From Symbiodinium natans (taxonomy: Eukaryota; Sar; Dinophyceae; Suessiales; Symbiodiniaceae), in assembly GCA_905221605.1 (NCBI GenBank), contig CAJNDS010002706.1, positions 62,001 through 126,000 of the forward strand: a stretch of 64,000 nucleotides of DNA, written 5' to 3'. Below the pieces are notes generated by a model. That model was given only the letters and a program-made list of their open reading frames with translations. It ran no database searches and was not told where the DNA came from. The translations under genes were made by a program, and so were the position numbers. Numbering within the stretch: the first letter of the stretch is position 1; every line of letters starts with the position of its first letter. Below are positions 31,750 through 41,193 of this stretch, in pieces.

Positions 31750-32052
31750 GACTGGTTTGGGATGGGCCACGTTGGTGCTTGGGGGGTTGCGAGTTGCGAT
31801 GACTTAGGTTTCTGTGGGTGCGCCATGCGGCATCGTCATCGTCGTGCGCATGAGGGGCAACGGCCGAAGGTGCTTGCGCGACGCGAAGCATTCCTTGCGG
31901 CGGTCCACGATGCCCACCGTCCGGTCATGCCTGGTCCCTTACGGGAAGGCGTAACCAACTTGTTCGAACTTGGTATTCTTTTTTTTCTCGGACTTTTACG
32001 CCTGCGTATCCGTTCGGTCGGCTAAGCTGTTCTTAAACTACCCGGGCTGCAG
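31750..32052. other. GC-rich left edge of retrotransposon block
   Basis: Composition shifts to GC-rich here. No coding match recognised until the element's C-terminus at 32053. Confidence 0.4.
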
Positions 32053-33120
32053 CCGCAGTGGCAGCCGGCTTGGGTCGGGCGGCCCAGGCTCCAGGAGGCG
32101 GTCGAGCGGTGGGGCAGGCTCGTCGGCCGCGGTGGAAGTGGACGACCCAGGGCCGTGGTGCCCACAGCCTGTTGAACGGCGACCGAGATGATGCTCCACC
32201 AACGTCTTGCCCAGCCGGATGCGGCCGCTCGGCGCACTGTTGGCGGCGCGCGGCATGCGCGGATGCGGACCATGTCGGTACTCTTCGCATTCTTGCGTGA
32301 ATCGGATCCGTCAGGATCCTGTTGATGATTTGTAAGGTCAAGAATCAACTTAGGGGGGTTTCGTGAACAAGAATCAAATCAAGCATCAACAAAAGGGTTT
32401 CGGAGCATCAACAAAAGGGTTTCGGAGCACTCAGCGCTGACTTGCATTGCCAGCATCCTGTCTCATGTTGCGTCGCGGCTCGGTGCATCAAAAAGGAGCA
32501 AGCAAATGTATCAACAGGCGGGTCTGGCCTTTGACAAAGTGCACAGGATAGCACACTCAGAAAAATCACCCTCCTGGGGATATGCATCGAATCAACGGCA
32601 CACATCCTGTCTCATCAACCGCACAGATCCTGTCTTATCAATTTTTCCGGCTATGCAGAAGTCGTGCGGCTTATCGTGATGAACCGGATTAGGTCGGCAG
32701 GCCCCGGCCTAACGCAGCGGGAGGCGGTTCGGGCCAGCTGGCTCGGCGAGCGCCAACACATGGTCCTCGCACCCGCATGCCCACCGCCTCCGCGCCCAGA
32801 GCTCGATCGGGTTGGTGGCGCGCGGAAGACGAGCTGTCACCGACCTCCGCAGCCAGGACCAAATGGCGTTGGCTTCCGCCGCCCTGCAATTCCAGGCACG
32901 TTGCGCGCTTGCAGCTTTCGGCCATGCATGGCCGTGCGCAAGGCGATGCCAGGAGTGTGATCTGTTCGTGGGTGTGGGGTGCTCGCCCCGCCGATGGGGC
33001 TGACCGGCGTGGCATCGCAACACAAGGCGATGCGCCAAACACCACAAGGTCGAGGCGTCGGTGGTTTGACGTCGGGGCTCCAGGCAGCGAAGCGCGCGTT
33101 TGACCAAACGGGGTATTGGG
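32053..33120 (-). pseudogene. retrotransposon C-terminal fragment: restriction-like endonuclease to terminus
   Basis: Minus frames in order: active-site block RIALCCDATPVSPIGG (32993-33045), a second-acidic-block candidate RHLVLAAEVGDSSSS (about 32815-32870), the helix WARRWWSIISVAVQQAVGT (32145-32213) and the terminus ADEPAPPLDRLLEPGPPDP ending SRLPLR (32053-32130). This is the collinear end of the dinoflagellate RT/endonuclease elements. The frame changes several times and a ~350-bp repeat-bearing insert (32310-32660) lies between the acidic block and the WARRWW helix, so the copy is dead. Confidence 0.75.
32310..32660. repeat. lower-GC insert with direct repeats inside the retrotransposon
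   Basis: It holds two adjacent copies of a 23-bp unit (CATCAACAAAAGGGTTTCGG core, 32383-32428) and four spaced ATCCTGT motifs followed by CTCATC/TTATCAA-type tails. No ORF. It separates two parts of the endonuclease domain. Confidence 0.6.
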
Positions 33121-33349
33121 CAGAGTCATCACATGCGGTGCAAGATGCCAGTATTGTTTCAGTAAGGCGACCAGGTTTGTAAATGAATGCGCTCGCTAAT
33201 GCTGACCACCCTTTGGTTCCAATCGTGAAGAATTTCATGCCACGGACGATTCCAATCCATGTCCGGCGGCCCAACCAGTGTTTTTTTTTTGTAGTAGTCG
33301 ACGCCACTCCACATCAACTTTCTCCAAATGGAGCTGGTAAATTTTATGA

Positions 33350-33905
33350 ACGGCTTTCAAGTACAAGAAATCCCCCTAATAATAAAACTACTATATTTTA
33401 ACTAGTGATCATATAATATTATAAGCACATGCCCGTATAATTATAATGAAAGGGGCAAATTTACTATTTTATTGCGTTCACGCGACAAGAATATTTAATG
33501 AACGCACTCATTCTAATGGTTTTCGTTAATAAAATTCCTGTGTTTCGCTTGTTTAATTCACGCATTACATTTCATTGCATTTGTAATTAAACCGCAAAAA
33601 GACCCCATTATTAGTATATTATAGTTGCCCGGGGGTATTAATATTAATAGTATTACAAGGGAGTACGTGAATAGAATTAAAATCGTGCATCTAATTCACA
33701 TGTTTCGTGCATTTACGCGCAATTCCAAGAAATATAAAATATGATGTTTGCGCGTACACGGTATTATTAATATTAAAACGCATGAAATCCTATAATAAAG
33801 AGAGTCCTTTTGTATCCAGTTCTTTCCTTGGGATCTCTTGTCCGTACGCTTATTGCACTCGCTTGTTATAATAATAGTATTATACCAGCTGCGAAACATG
33901 CCACC
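33350..33905. other. AT-rich island within GC-rich retrotransposon DNA
   Basis: About 550 bp with many TAATATTA, TTATAATA and TTAATATT motifs, flanked on both sides by sequence of more than 60% G+C. No coding match. It may be an inserted element, an organelle-derived piece or an assembly join. Confidence 0.75.
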
Positions 33906-34067
33906 GGTGTCAGTACTGTTGTGGGGCACCGCGTTGCGTCTATGTGCCCCGAACACTCCCCCCCAGAGATACGGAGCAGTTCGCCGCTGGGCATAGAGCG
34001 TTGCTGCTGGCTGGGGGGAGGGACGGGGGGCTGCTTCCTGTTTCGAAAGCTCGCCGCGCCCGGTTGC

Positions 34068-34331
34068 TCATGTGACTGGTCCGTCTCGGGCTTCAGTCCG
34101 CGGCGCAACAACGCCATGCCCCGTGGCGTCCCACCAGCAGTAGCTGCAGGGCTGGCCGTAAAAGAGCAACATGAAGGGGAGGAGCTCCGGCGCGACCTCG
34201 CGCAGCTTGCTGAGTTCGGCGAGTTCCGACTCGCCTCCCGCGAGGGTAGCACTGCACTGCGGCGCACTGCCGCCCACGCAAGCAACCACTTGGGCAGGCG
34301 GGCCACGTGTGGCATTGCCTGCGAGCCCCAT
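34068..34331 (-). pseudogene. reverse transcriptase palm fragment
   Basis: The minus strand reads VAPELLPFMLLFYGQPCSY then CWWDATGHGVV, the 'LPFVRxFYGxPSxYxWxD' block that precedes the 'EGGEQGDPL' motif in these retrotransposons. The flanks do not continue in frame. Confidence 0.65.
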
Positions 34332-34384
34332 CGCTGGAGTTGCCCATCACCGCGTTCGCCCCCTCCCTTGCTCGAACTCGCCCT

Positions 34385-34490
34385 TGCGGCCGAGAGCAAC
34401 GGCGATGATGCTGTGTATGCTGAGCTGCACGAGGTCCTGGCTGATGCCCCTTGGAACCCCGCCCCCCGCGACGATATGCTGCGGAAAAAG
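34385..34490 (+). pseudogene. retrotransposon C-terminal tail on the plus strand
   Basis: The plus strand reads LLELALAAESNGDDAVYAE then LHEVLADAPWNPAP, matching the '...LxELPxA...GxxPxLxEVLADARW' terminus of the element family. It is oriented opposite to the RT fragment next to it. Confidence 0.6.
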
Positions 34491-34513
34491 GCATGCGATG
34501 AAAAAAATAAAAT

Positions 34514-34516
<3 letters not shown>

Positions 34517-34552
<36 letters not shown>

Positions 34553-34558
34553 ACACAC
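34517..34558 (+). repeat. (CA)n microsatellite
   Basis: About 20 CA units following an A-rich stretch, at the 3' end of the plus-strand retrotransposon tail. An A-rich tail turned microsatellite is a usual LINE 3' end. Confidence 0.9.
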
Positions 34559-34803
34559 GGACGGACGGCACGTTGCCACCCTGCCTGGCGCGCCGGGCGG
34601 CCTCGGATTGCAGTCCGCTGATTGCCGCGGTGCGCGGACATCTACGCCACTCTGCGTCCAAATCCTCGAGTCCGAGGCCGGACATGGCGCGCACTGTCTC
34701 GCAGAAGCGATTGGTTGGGGTGATGATGTAACAGTGATTGCTCGTGTTGGAGGGAGAGAATGAGGCGGGCCTTTGTTTCGGTCACCTGATGAAGCCACCT
34801 TTC

Positions 34804-34980
34804 GTTGCAGCGCCAGAACTTGCTCTTGCGTCAGTCCTTGCCTGGCCAACGGCTTGAGACAGCTGGACTTCTCGTCCCACCATACGTAGTTCCAAAGGAG
34901 GTTCTCGTGTTGCTCCTGACACCACTCGAGTTTCAGCGCCTTGTGCCTTGCTTCCTCTGTTTGCACTAGTGTCTATCATG
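34804..34980 (-). CDS. possible exon or element ORF, unknown
   Basis: The minus strand reads QTEEARHKALKLEWCQEQH, ENLLWNYVWWDEKSSCLKP then LARQGLTQEQVLALQRK, ending AAG|GTGGC. Mixed and Trp-rich. It could be a host exon stranded in the block or part of an element. Confidence 0.35.
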
Positions 34981-35405
34981 CCAAGCACCAGGCACGTCCG
35001 GAGTGGCATGGTCAGCTGATCCGGATTGTTGGAGAAAAAAAAACTTCGTGTCCGGGGGGCTTCCAGGAGCTGTGGCACCAGTGTGCCCTGACTGGTTTGC
35101 ATACGTAGGACACACGCGCGCTCTCTTTCCCCGCCGGGCCGTGATAGTCGCTCGCCTCTCATATCCGGCACCATCTCCTTTCTGGACTCCTCGGCCTCGA
35201 AGAACGTGGGCTGGCTTGCTGACCTACGTTTGCGGTGTTTGCGTACCCTTCCAGGCGATGTGTCCTTGCTTGGGGACAAGTGTCGCGTGCGCACTTGCTT
35301 CGTATTTCTTTGCATCATGGTGGCAAGACGGACATTCCTCCTTTATCTTACGCTTGGCTTGTTGCTTAGCCGCCTGGTTGTGAGCCCAGACATCTGCTAG
35401 AGGGC

Positions 35406-35635
35406 ATGTGTCGGGAGCAAAGCGCACAGCGATGTCAGCCCGCTTCCTCCGCCTTTTGGCCCGGCGTCCCCGCCGCACTCAGACCGGCGGCGCAAGCGGC
35501 GTGGGTCGCGCGCTGGGCTGGGTTCTTGCCGGTGGCGCAGCGCGCGTATGCCAGCCAGACCTCCACGAAGTCCTGGCCGACGCGCGCTGGCTGGCGCCCC
35601 CGCAACCCAGCCGCTTGCCGCTGCCCCAGCACTAG
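35406..35635 (+). pseudogene. retrotransposon C-terminal tail on the plus strand (second copy)
   Basis: The plus strand reads ARRPRRTQTGGASGVGRAL, GWVLAGGAARVCQPDLHEV then LADARWLAPPQPSRLPLPQ and a stop. The 'LHEVLADARWLxPPxPSRLPL' end is the hallmark terminus of these elements. It ends about 75 bp before an A14 run. Confidence 0.7.
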
Positions 35636-35639
35636 GCAG

Positions 35640-35824
35640 CCCCGGGGCGAGCGCCTCTTGTAGGGTCGACCCTCTGACCGTCGTCTGCAGTTGCAAAAAG
35701 GCGCCAGGAGAAAAAAAAAAAAAATTCACTCTTTGACTTCCTGGAGGCAATTTTGGGTTTGACTCCGACTACCTGTGAACCTACATCTCTTGTACTCAGA
35801 CCGTGTGAGTGAGTTCCGGGAAGC
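35640..35824. other. 3' flank of the plus-strand element copy
   Basis: GC-rich, then an A-run (35710-35723), then ordinary composition. No gene. The A-run may be the poly(A) tail of the plus-strand retrotransposon copy. Confidence 0.4.
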
Positions 35825-36300
35825 CTACCCGGTGAGGAGGCGGATCCGGACTGGTAAGGCTTGGAAACAGTTTTTCCGCCCGGCTGCGCCTATCCAGGCA
35901 GGCTGGTCGTCATTGGCCTGGAATGGGGCGGGCGCCACCGTAGCTGCCTCCTTCCTGCGGCTCCTTCCCCCCTCGCCCGCCACCGAGCCGCCACCATCCC
36001 ACCGCACCTCCGACCAGCGGCTCAGGCCGCCTAGGCGGCGCGATATCGGCGGCGGGAGCCAGGGGAAGCAGCGGAGGCACCGCCAGGCGCAAAGGAGTTC
36101 GGGGTGCGTGCCATGTCGCCGAGATCTGCCTGTGGGTGGGGCCGGGGAGACGAGCGTAGCGTCAACCCCGAACTGAGAAACAGGCCGTTGGCAACGACGT
36201 CGACTCACCCGCCGTCAGCGACGAGCACATCGATGTTCATGTCGGCGACGCGGACATTGCGGGCGACACGCGCACCGGCCACGCGGCACGCCGCTGGTCG
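35825..36300 (-). pseudogene. endonuclease-domain fragment of a retrotransposon
   Basis: The minus strand reads CRVAGARVARNVRVADMNI then DVLVADGG (36205-36300), and after a frame change QFGVDATLVSPAPPTGRSR then RHGTHPELL (about 36100-36175). 'REAGARVxxNVxVxDMNI...VVANGLP...VDATLVSP...YPELL' is the normal order of the nuclease region. Part of 'VVANGL' is visible in the third frame between them. Degenerate. Confidence 0.7.
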
Positions 36301-36399
36301 ACAAGCCGCTCTGGCAGAGGCTGGCGCGGAGCGGGGGCGGGCGTGCAAGCTGGCAAACAACCGCAACGGCTTCGGCACTCCAACCGCCCAATTTGCCTC

Positions 36400-36640
36400 G
36401 AGGGGAACACACGGGCAGCTGGCCTGCCCATTGAATATTGCCGCGAACGGCAGCAATGCTTCCGGCTTGGCACGACCCCGCAACGCATCAAGCATAACTA
36501 CACGCCCGGGGGATGTAGTCATACGCACCCACGCCGTCGATGCTCAACGCCGTCATCCGGGTGTCGGTCTCCGTCGCATGCGCAATGCTCGCACCACGGC
36601 CCCCACGCGCGTGCTCAGCGCATACCGGAAAGGAGCTCAA
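36400..36640 (-). pseudogene. reverse transcriptase palm fragment (motif A region)
   Basis: The minus strand reads TRMTALSIDGVGAYDYIPR, then after a +1 shift MLDALRGRAKPEALLPFAA then IFNGQ. 'LSIDGVGAYDxISRxxMLxAL...LLPFxxxFYG' is the RT region with catalytic Asp of motif A (Asp in SIDG). The sequence then jumps straight to nuclease-region motifs at 36.3 kb, so motifs B to D are deleted. Confidence 0.72.
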
Positions 36641-37258
36641 GTTTCGCGACAGGACTGTTGTGCCAGGCGCGCACGACGATAAGCCGGACAACGTCGCCCG
36701 TGACCAAGGCGCACACTGCCTGTGGGGCTTTTTGCGACAGTGACCACGGTCCCAGCGCACGCAGGCAGCATCCCACTCGGGCCGAGTTAGGTTGCCGGCA
36801 AGCCAATGCGACGATTCGCCGAATGGGCGAGATTTGTTTTTTCCTGTCATGCCTTTCTGCGACCGCAGGAGGGTGTCCAGGTCGGGGAGCTCCCTCGGTC
36901 TCCTTGGCCGCGGGCAGGCCGCTGTCGGCCTGCTCAGCCCGAAAATTTATTATATTTAACCAACGACTCTTGCAGCTGCCTGCCGAAGTCGAGGAACAGC
37001 AGCTGTGGTCCTGAAACAACCGTCCAGCGGTCAGTATCTACATGTGAAACAAAGAGCACAAGAAGGTGCCCAAACTCACATATCTTTATAAGGGGACACA
37101 AGACGTGTCAAGTACAAACGTTCGGTGTGCTCGTCTCGTCCATCACGAACGGAAAACAGCGCTGCTGGCAGCACCTTTCTGGACATCCGATCTTCGCAGC
37201 CGGACCGTGGTGCCGACGACGCAGCGGACGCTGAGCACTGCGCGACGCCACGCACGGG

Positions 37259-37417
37259 GTTTCTGCCGGCATTCAGCCGGATGTGCGCGTGCGTTAAGAG
37301 GTGGTGCGCACGACTGACGTAAAAGGCCACAACTCCGTTGGGCTGGCACGTGACATATGTATCGTTGTGGAAAGCGCGCACCCGCTCACCCGGCTGTATC
37401 TCGGCTTGGACCGCTGG
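37259..37417 (-). pseudogene. reverse transcriptase fragment with mutated YxDD-type box
   Basis: The minus strand reads VQAEIQPGERVRAFHNDTY, VTCQPNGVVAFYVSRAHHL then LTHAHIRLNAGRN. Family members have 'LxPGExLxAxLDDxYV...HAxIxLxxGKT'. Here the Asp-Asp pair is His-Asn-Asp, so the catalytic box is broken, and the Gly-Lys after it is Gly-Arg. Confidence 0.7.
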
Positions 37418-37418
37418 G

Positions 37419-37655
37419 ACGGTAGGAGCGATAACGTGCCAGCATATGCACGAAGTGGGCAGCTTCCGGGCTCCACCTCCCAAATACGATGACGGCCAGG
37501 AGCGCCAGTGAACTTGGCACCTTCTCGGCGGGCGGCCACCGCAGCCGTGAGGGGAGGCTGTCGACGGCGACCGCCCCGATGGGAAGGCCATTTGCGATTG
37601 CACGGACGGTGAGTGCGACAGTGGCACCAGCCTCCCTGCCGTCACACAATATGCC
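37419..37655 (-). pseudogene. endonuclease-domain fragment fused to RT fragment
   Basis: The minus strand reads GILCDGREAGATVALTVRA, then PSSLALLAVIVFGRWSPEA and AHFVHMLARYRSYRP. It fits the 'LCCDATLVSP...LVVLGVEVGGRWSPEAxxFxxxLARxRAR' core, with the Glu of 'GVEVGGRW' replaced (AVIVFGRW). It is followed immediately by an RT-palm fragment in another frame, although in an intact element RT comes first. Confidence 0.65.
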
Positions 37656-37699
37656 AAATCGCGGCCACCACCGGCACGTGGAGGCTGTCAAGGGGAGCA

Positions 37700-39250
37700 G
37701 GAGGCGAGAGACTTGTCCCAAGTGATGCATAATAATTGACGTAACAAGATCACCATACCCTGCGACAACAACATTCAATGCAAGGATAACAACAACGATG
37801 AAGTATAACAGTCGGAAGAATTGTCTGCAGTGCCTACAGTTCAGGACACATCTGCTGCTAGGCGTTCTGGATGCTGTCCGCGATATGGGGGCCGAGGGTG
37901 CGCTGCACGGCCTACGCTGCCAGCGGTCGTGAATACAGCCGCCGTCGCAAGGACATCGGCAAGCACTTCGGAAAAGGCGCCGACAGAAGCCGGCAAGGGC
38001 AATGCCTGTGACGCACCGTGCCCGTGGACGGCCTGCAACTGGCAAGGGCCACAGGACAGGTCCCAAGCTCCGCCCGCACAGGCTTGCAGCTGGAAAAACA
38101 GGGATGCTTGGGGGAGGGCGTGGGTTCGGACTCCGTCGCGTGGGCTGCGACAGCATGCGCGTGTGCCCGCGAATCGGACGTTGCGCGCCACGCCCGCATC
38201 CGCGACCTCTCCCGAACAGGCGCGTTACGTGGGCGAAAGGCGAGCATGGGCGAACGCTTGCCTCGCGCCAACGATCCGCACACTGGCTGGCGAGTAGGGG
38301 GAAGCATCTCACCCAGCCCCGTCTGACCCGGGCAGGCCTCCCCGCATCCTGAGCCTGCCATCAAGCCCGCCTCGCACAGCAGCGCGCCGGAAGGGCAGTG
38401 TTCTGTATGCTGTGGGCGCGCCCCCAAGGCAGGAGGGCCCGCAACGATGCGATGAACGAAGCGTCCGCTGCCGGAAGGTCCCACGCCTCGCACGCCGACA
38501 CAGCGTGCAAAAGGCATAACGGCCTGGGGGAGGGACGGGGGGGCGCTCCTGGCGTTCCTCGCAACGTCGCGGCCAAGTCGTCGGCAAGCCACGTCGCTCG
38601 CGCCGTCTCGGTCGGCGGCCGCCGTGTGGAGAAGGGGTATGACGTACGAACAACCCCGGGTCGCGGTCATCTGACACGGCGCTCGGCGACGCCTCGACTG
38701 GCCGGTGCGACCTCGCCCGGTCCGTTTGGCAACCCAGGGCTGCCACAGGGCGAAACGCATGGCGCGGTGTCCTCGCGACCGCCCGGGCCTGGAAGACTGC
38801 GCGGGGGCCAAGTGCATTTGCGCCAAAACATGCAAAAAAAACAGAAACACACATGCCCCTGGCGCGACGTTGTTGCGTGTATCAGAATGCCGAGTACATC
38901 TCCCCACAAGGGTAGCTTGGCACCTCGTGCACCCTCCCTCTCCCGAAGACGAGGTGCTCGGTTGGAAGTGTTGCCTTGCTGCTGCTCTTCCACTCGCCCG
39001 GTCCGGTGCCCGGTCCGCGTGACCGGCAAAGATCCACCGGCGTTTCGCCTTGTTCCGGGCAGGTCAATGGTGCGATGAGGCCGCCGATGCGAGCCGACGT
39101 GTGGGCACCGCGCTGCTAGCTGTCCGCCGCTGCCGGCACTCTCACGGCTGCAGAGCGCCCGGTACGGGCAACAGGCTTGCTGAACTTCGCGACCGGGCAT
39201 ACTGCCCCGGAACGCGTCAACGGCAGCTTTGAAGCATGCTGGGCAGCGCG
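37700..39250. other. GC-rich degenerate DNA, probably more retrotransposon remains
   Basis: Long ORFs are open in several frames on both strands because of high GC and few stops. Segments such as ACEAWDLPAADASFIASLR (minus, about 38.45 kb) look like decayed element sequence, but I cannot align them to a named domain. An exon of a host gene cannot be excluded. Confidence 0.4.
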
Positions 39251-39617
39251 TTGGGTCGCAGCGTGCGGTTCCTGGCACGCCAAGCTTCGCGCAGCTTTAC
39301 CGAGACGAGTCGAGGGAACGTGTCGCCAGTAGCACTGCCACATAGTCCCTCGCCAAGTGAGGCGCGACAAGCCAAAAACGAGGAGATTGGCGAAAAAGTT
39401 CGAGCGCTTCCCGCGAGGGTACTTCTACCGGTGCTTGCTGGAGCCCGATACGTGGGCGATTCTCCGAGTGGAGGCCTTTTGACGGCCTGCCCTGCCACGA
39501 ACCACGCGAGCCGTTTGCGAAGCTGCGAAGAGTTTCCATGCACAACAGCGCAACACCGCGCAACATCACATCTGCCGGAACCCATCGGACATGCTGAAGG
39601 CAGTTGCCAAGTGGCAC

Positions 39618-39729
39618 TGGGTCCCGCAACATCACCAGAAATCGAGCTTGTCGAACTTGAAGCATAGCCCACGTCTTGTCCGCATCCAACAGCGCTGTCG
39701 GATCGGACATCAAACGTTTGCGGAAGGTC
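39618..39729 (-). CDS. sulfotransferase-like exon with 3'-PB motif
   Basis: 112 nt in phase between GTGGAG and CCA|GTGCCA. The minus strand reads RTFRKRLMSDPTALLDADK then TWAMLQVRQARFLVMLRDP. The 'kxxxxLRDPVxRxxS' region binds the 3'-phosphate of PAPS in sulfotransferases. The conserved Arg-Asp-Pro is at the exon end, as if the rest (VxRxYS) were in the next exon, which I could not find. Downstream of this exon the composition turns GC-rich and retrotransposon remains follow. Confidence 0.62.
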
Positions 39730-39829
39730 CTCCACAAGGCACTTCATGGGGCTTCCGAGACACCCGAGCCCTGTTTTGCAAGAGCATTGCCATGGGCTAA
39801 TTACCGTTAGGTCCTTTGCCCTCGCGCCA

Positions 39830-40121
39830 TCAACGAGCCAAACTTGAGTACAGAAGATCTTGCTCCAAACTTTATCAGCTTGCCCAAGGCCTTCACGCCA
39901 GAGGCTTCAACGCAAGCGCTCAACTCTCAACACCAACGTTCCGGGAACGAAAGGAGCACCTGCATCTCAGTCCGCTTCCACGGCCTCCCACGCCTGAGCG
40001 CTTTGCAAAGCTCCTTTAGAGAGCCATCCAGCGTGCCAAATTCAAGCGAGTCTCTTGTCGCGCCGAACAACAGACACCTCGATACGAGAGTTTGGGGCTT
40101 CCAAAAAAGGAAGCAATTCAA
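39830..40121 (-). CDS. probable sulfotransferase-like internal exons
   Basis: Islands on the minus strand are SRCLLFGATRDSLEFGTLD then GSLKELCKALRRGRPWKRT (about 39970-40095) and EASGVKALGKLIKFGARSS then VLKFGSLMARGQR (about 39825-39915). They lie between the P-loop exon and the 3'-PB exon in the right order, but have no diagnostic motif themselves. Confidence 0.4.
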
Positions 40122-40180
40122 GAAGACATCTCTGAGGCCAAAGGCGTTCGGATAAGCTTCTAATGCCCTGGCCGCCGTGG

Positions 40181-40220
40181 CTCATGCTGAGTCATGCTGA
40201 GTCATGCTGAGTCATGCTGA
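40181..40220. repeat. 10-bp tandem repeat (GTCATGCTGA)n
   Basis: Four copies in the intron just downstream (minus sense) of the P-loop exon donor. Confidence 0.95.
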
Positions 40221-40243
40221 GTCACGGTCACGATACCCCTGAC

Positions 40244-40323
40244 CTGACCATGCTGGTTGTTCCAGAGCCAGGGAAACCCAGGATGATGAAGCTCAGGGGC
40301 CAATTCGCGAATGGGGACGCCTT
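40244..40323 (-). CDS. sulfotransferase-like exon with PAPS P-loop
   Basis: The minus strand reads SPFANWPLSFIILGFPGSG then TTSMV, ending AG|GTCAGG. 'FIILGFPGSGTTSM' fits the 5'-phosphosulfate-binding loop 'hhxGxPKSGTTxL' of sulfotransferases, with Gly in place of the common Lys before Ser-Gly. The Lys-to-Gly change at a catalytic position is worth noting. Upstream exons are probably at 40.48-40.68 kb. Confidence 0.6.
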
Positions 40324-40481
40324 GGAAGCAGTAAAGTGGCGCGAAGGCTTTGAAAACTGGAAGAATCTGGAAGAGCCGGGCCCGGCACTTTCCCCTGACA
40401 ACAAACCTTGGCATCCAACGCAGCCGATCAAAGAGCGGATGGCATGACCATGAAATCATGAAATACCGATGAATGCCGACC

Positions 40482-41193
40482 TCAAAGGTGAAGACGCCAT
40501 TGAAACACACCACTGGAGCCTCCCCTTGCCTCGGCGCTCAGGTACCAAGGCACAGCGAAGTGCAACGCACGTCTTGCAGAGATATGGCAGGTCCACACAA
40601 GCACCAACACGTTCCACATCTTATTGTGCCACATTTGTTCGGTCTTCAAAGTAAAGTCGTAGAGTCTGAGGCTCATGGCCAGGTCCCTTCCCTAGGCCCT
40701 AGATCCCAGAGCGCATGACAATTTCTCATGTGAAAAGCCTGTCTTGCATGCGCGCGTGTTGCCAGAGCTTTCGCTCAGGAATACCTGCATGCTGCTCGCT
40801 CAGGCCCGACCATGTTTGAACTGAAGCTTCAGACTCAGCCCAACATACCTGGTTGTTATTCTTCAGAAAACAATTTCCAGCTGTTCAGAAGCAATATGTG
40901 ATCACCTTTGCCCTTCCTCCGCCATCCACCGCCCAAATACAACGAAAACCAGCCGCCCGTGACAGGTGTTCACAGCTGCACGGCTGCACGCTTCCCTCGC
41001 AAATTTGATTTAGTGTTCCTTGACATGTGCTACTGACTAGCGAAGCATGCGGCCTTGATGCCCCCCCATCAAGTGACCTGGTGTGCAATCGAAACACAGG
41101 TACATCTTGCAGCAGTAAGCTGCAATTTCCAAGCCACCACCCATCTGCCAGCATCCCTTCGTCAAGGCGATGGCCATGGAAAGCTTTCAACAT
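40482..41193 (-). CDS. upstream exons, possibly the same gene
   Basis: Islands on the minus strand are SLRLYDFTLKTEQMWHNKM then WNVLVLVWTCHISARRALH (about 40540-40670) and WLGNCSLLLQDVPVFRLHT then RSLDGGASRPHASLVSSTC (about 41010-41130). The former has a hydrophobic stretch that could be a Golgi-type signal anchor, which would suit a sulfotransferase, but phases were not established. Confidence 0.35.

Noticed and set aside
33866-34966. Minus ORF of 366 codons
   Set aside because: Only short parts look protein-like; it runs through a (CA)n tract (CVCVCV) and low-complexity Ser/Arg/Pro sequence in GC-rich DNA with few stops.
37386-38907. Minus ORFs of 308 and 331 codons
   Set aside because: Open in overlapping frames because of high GC. 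Only the 37419-37655 part carries retrotransposon motifs; the rest is not supported as a gene.
31750-39250. Bacterial or viral contamination as the source of the GC-rich block
   Set aside because: The recognisable pieces match dinoflagellate-type non-LTR retrotransposons, so foreign DNA need not be invoked, though assembly joins around the AT island remain possible.
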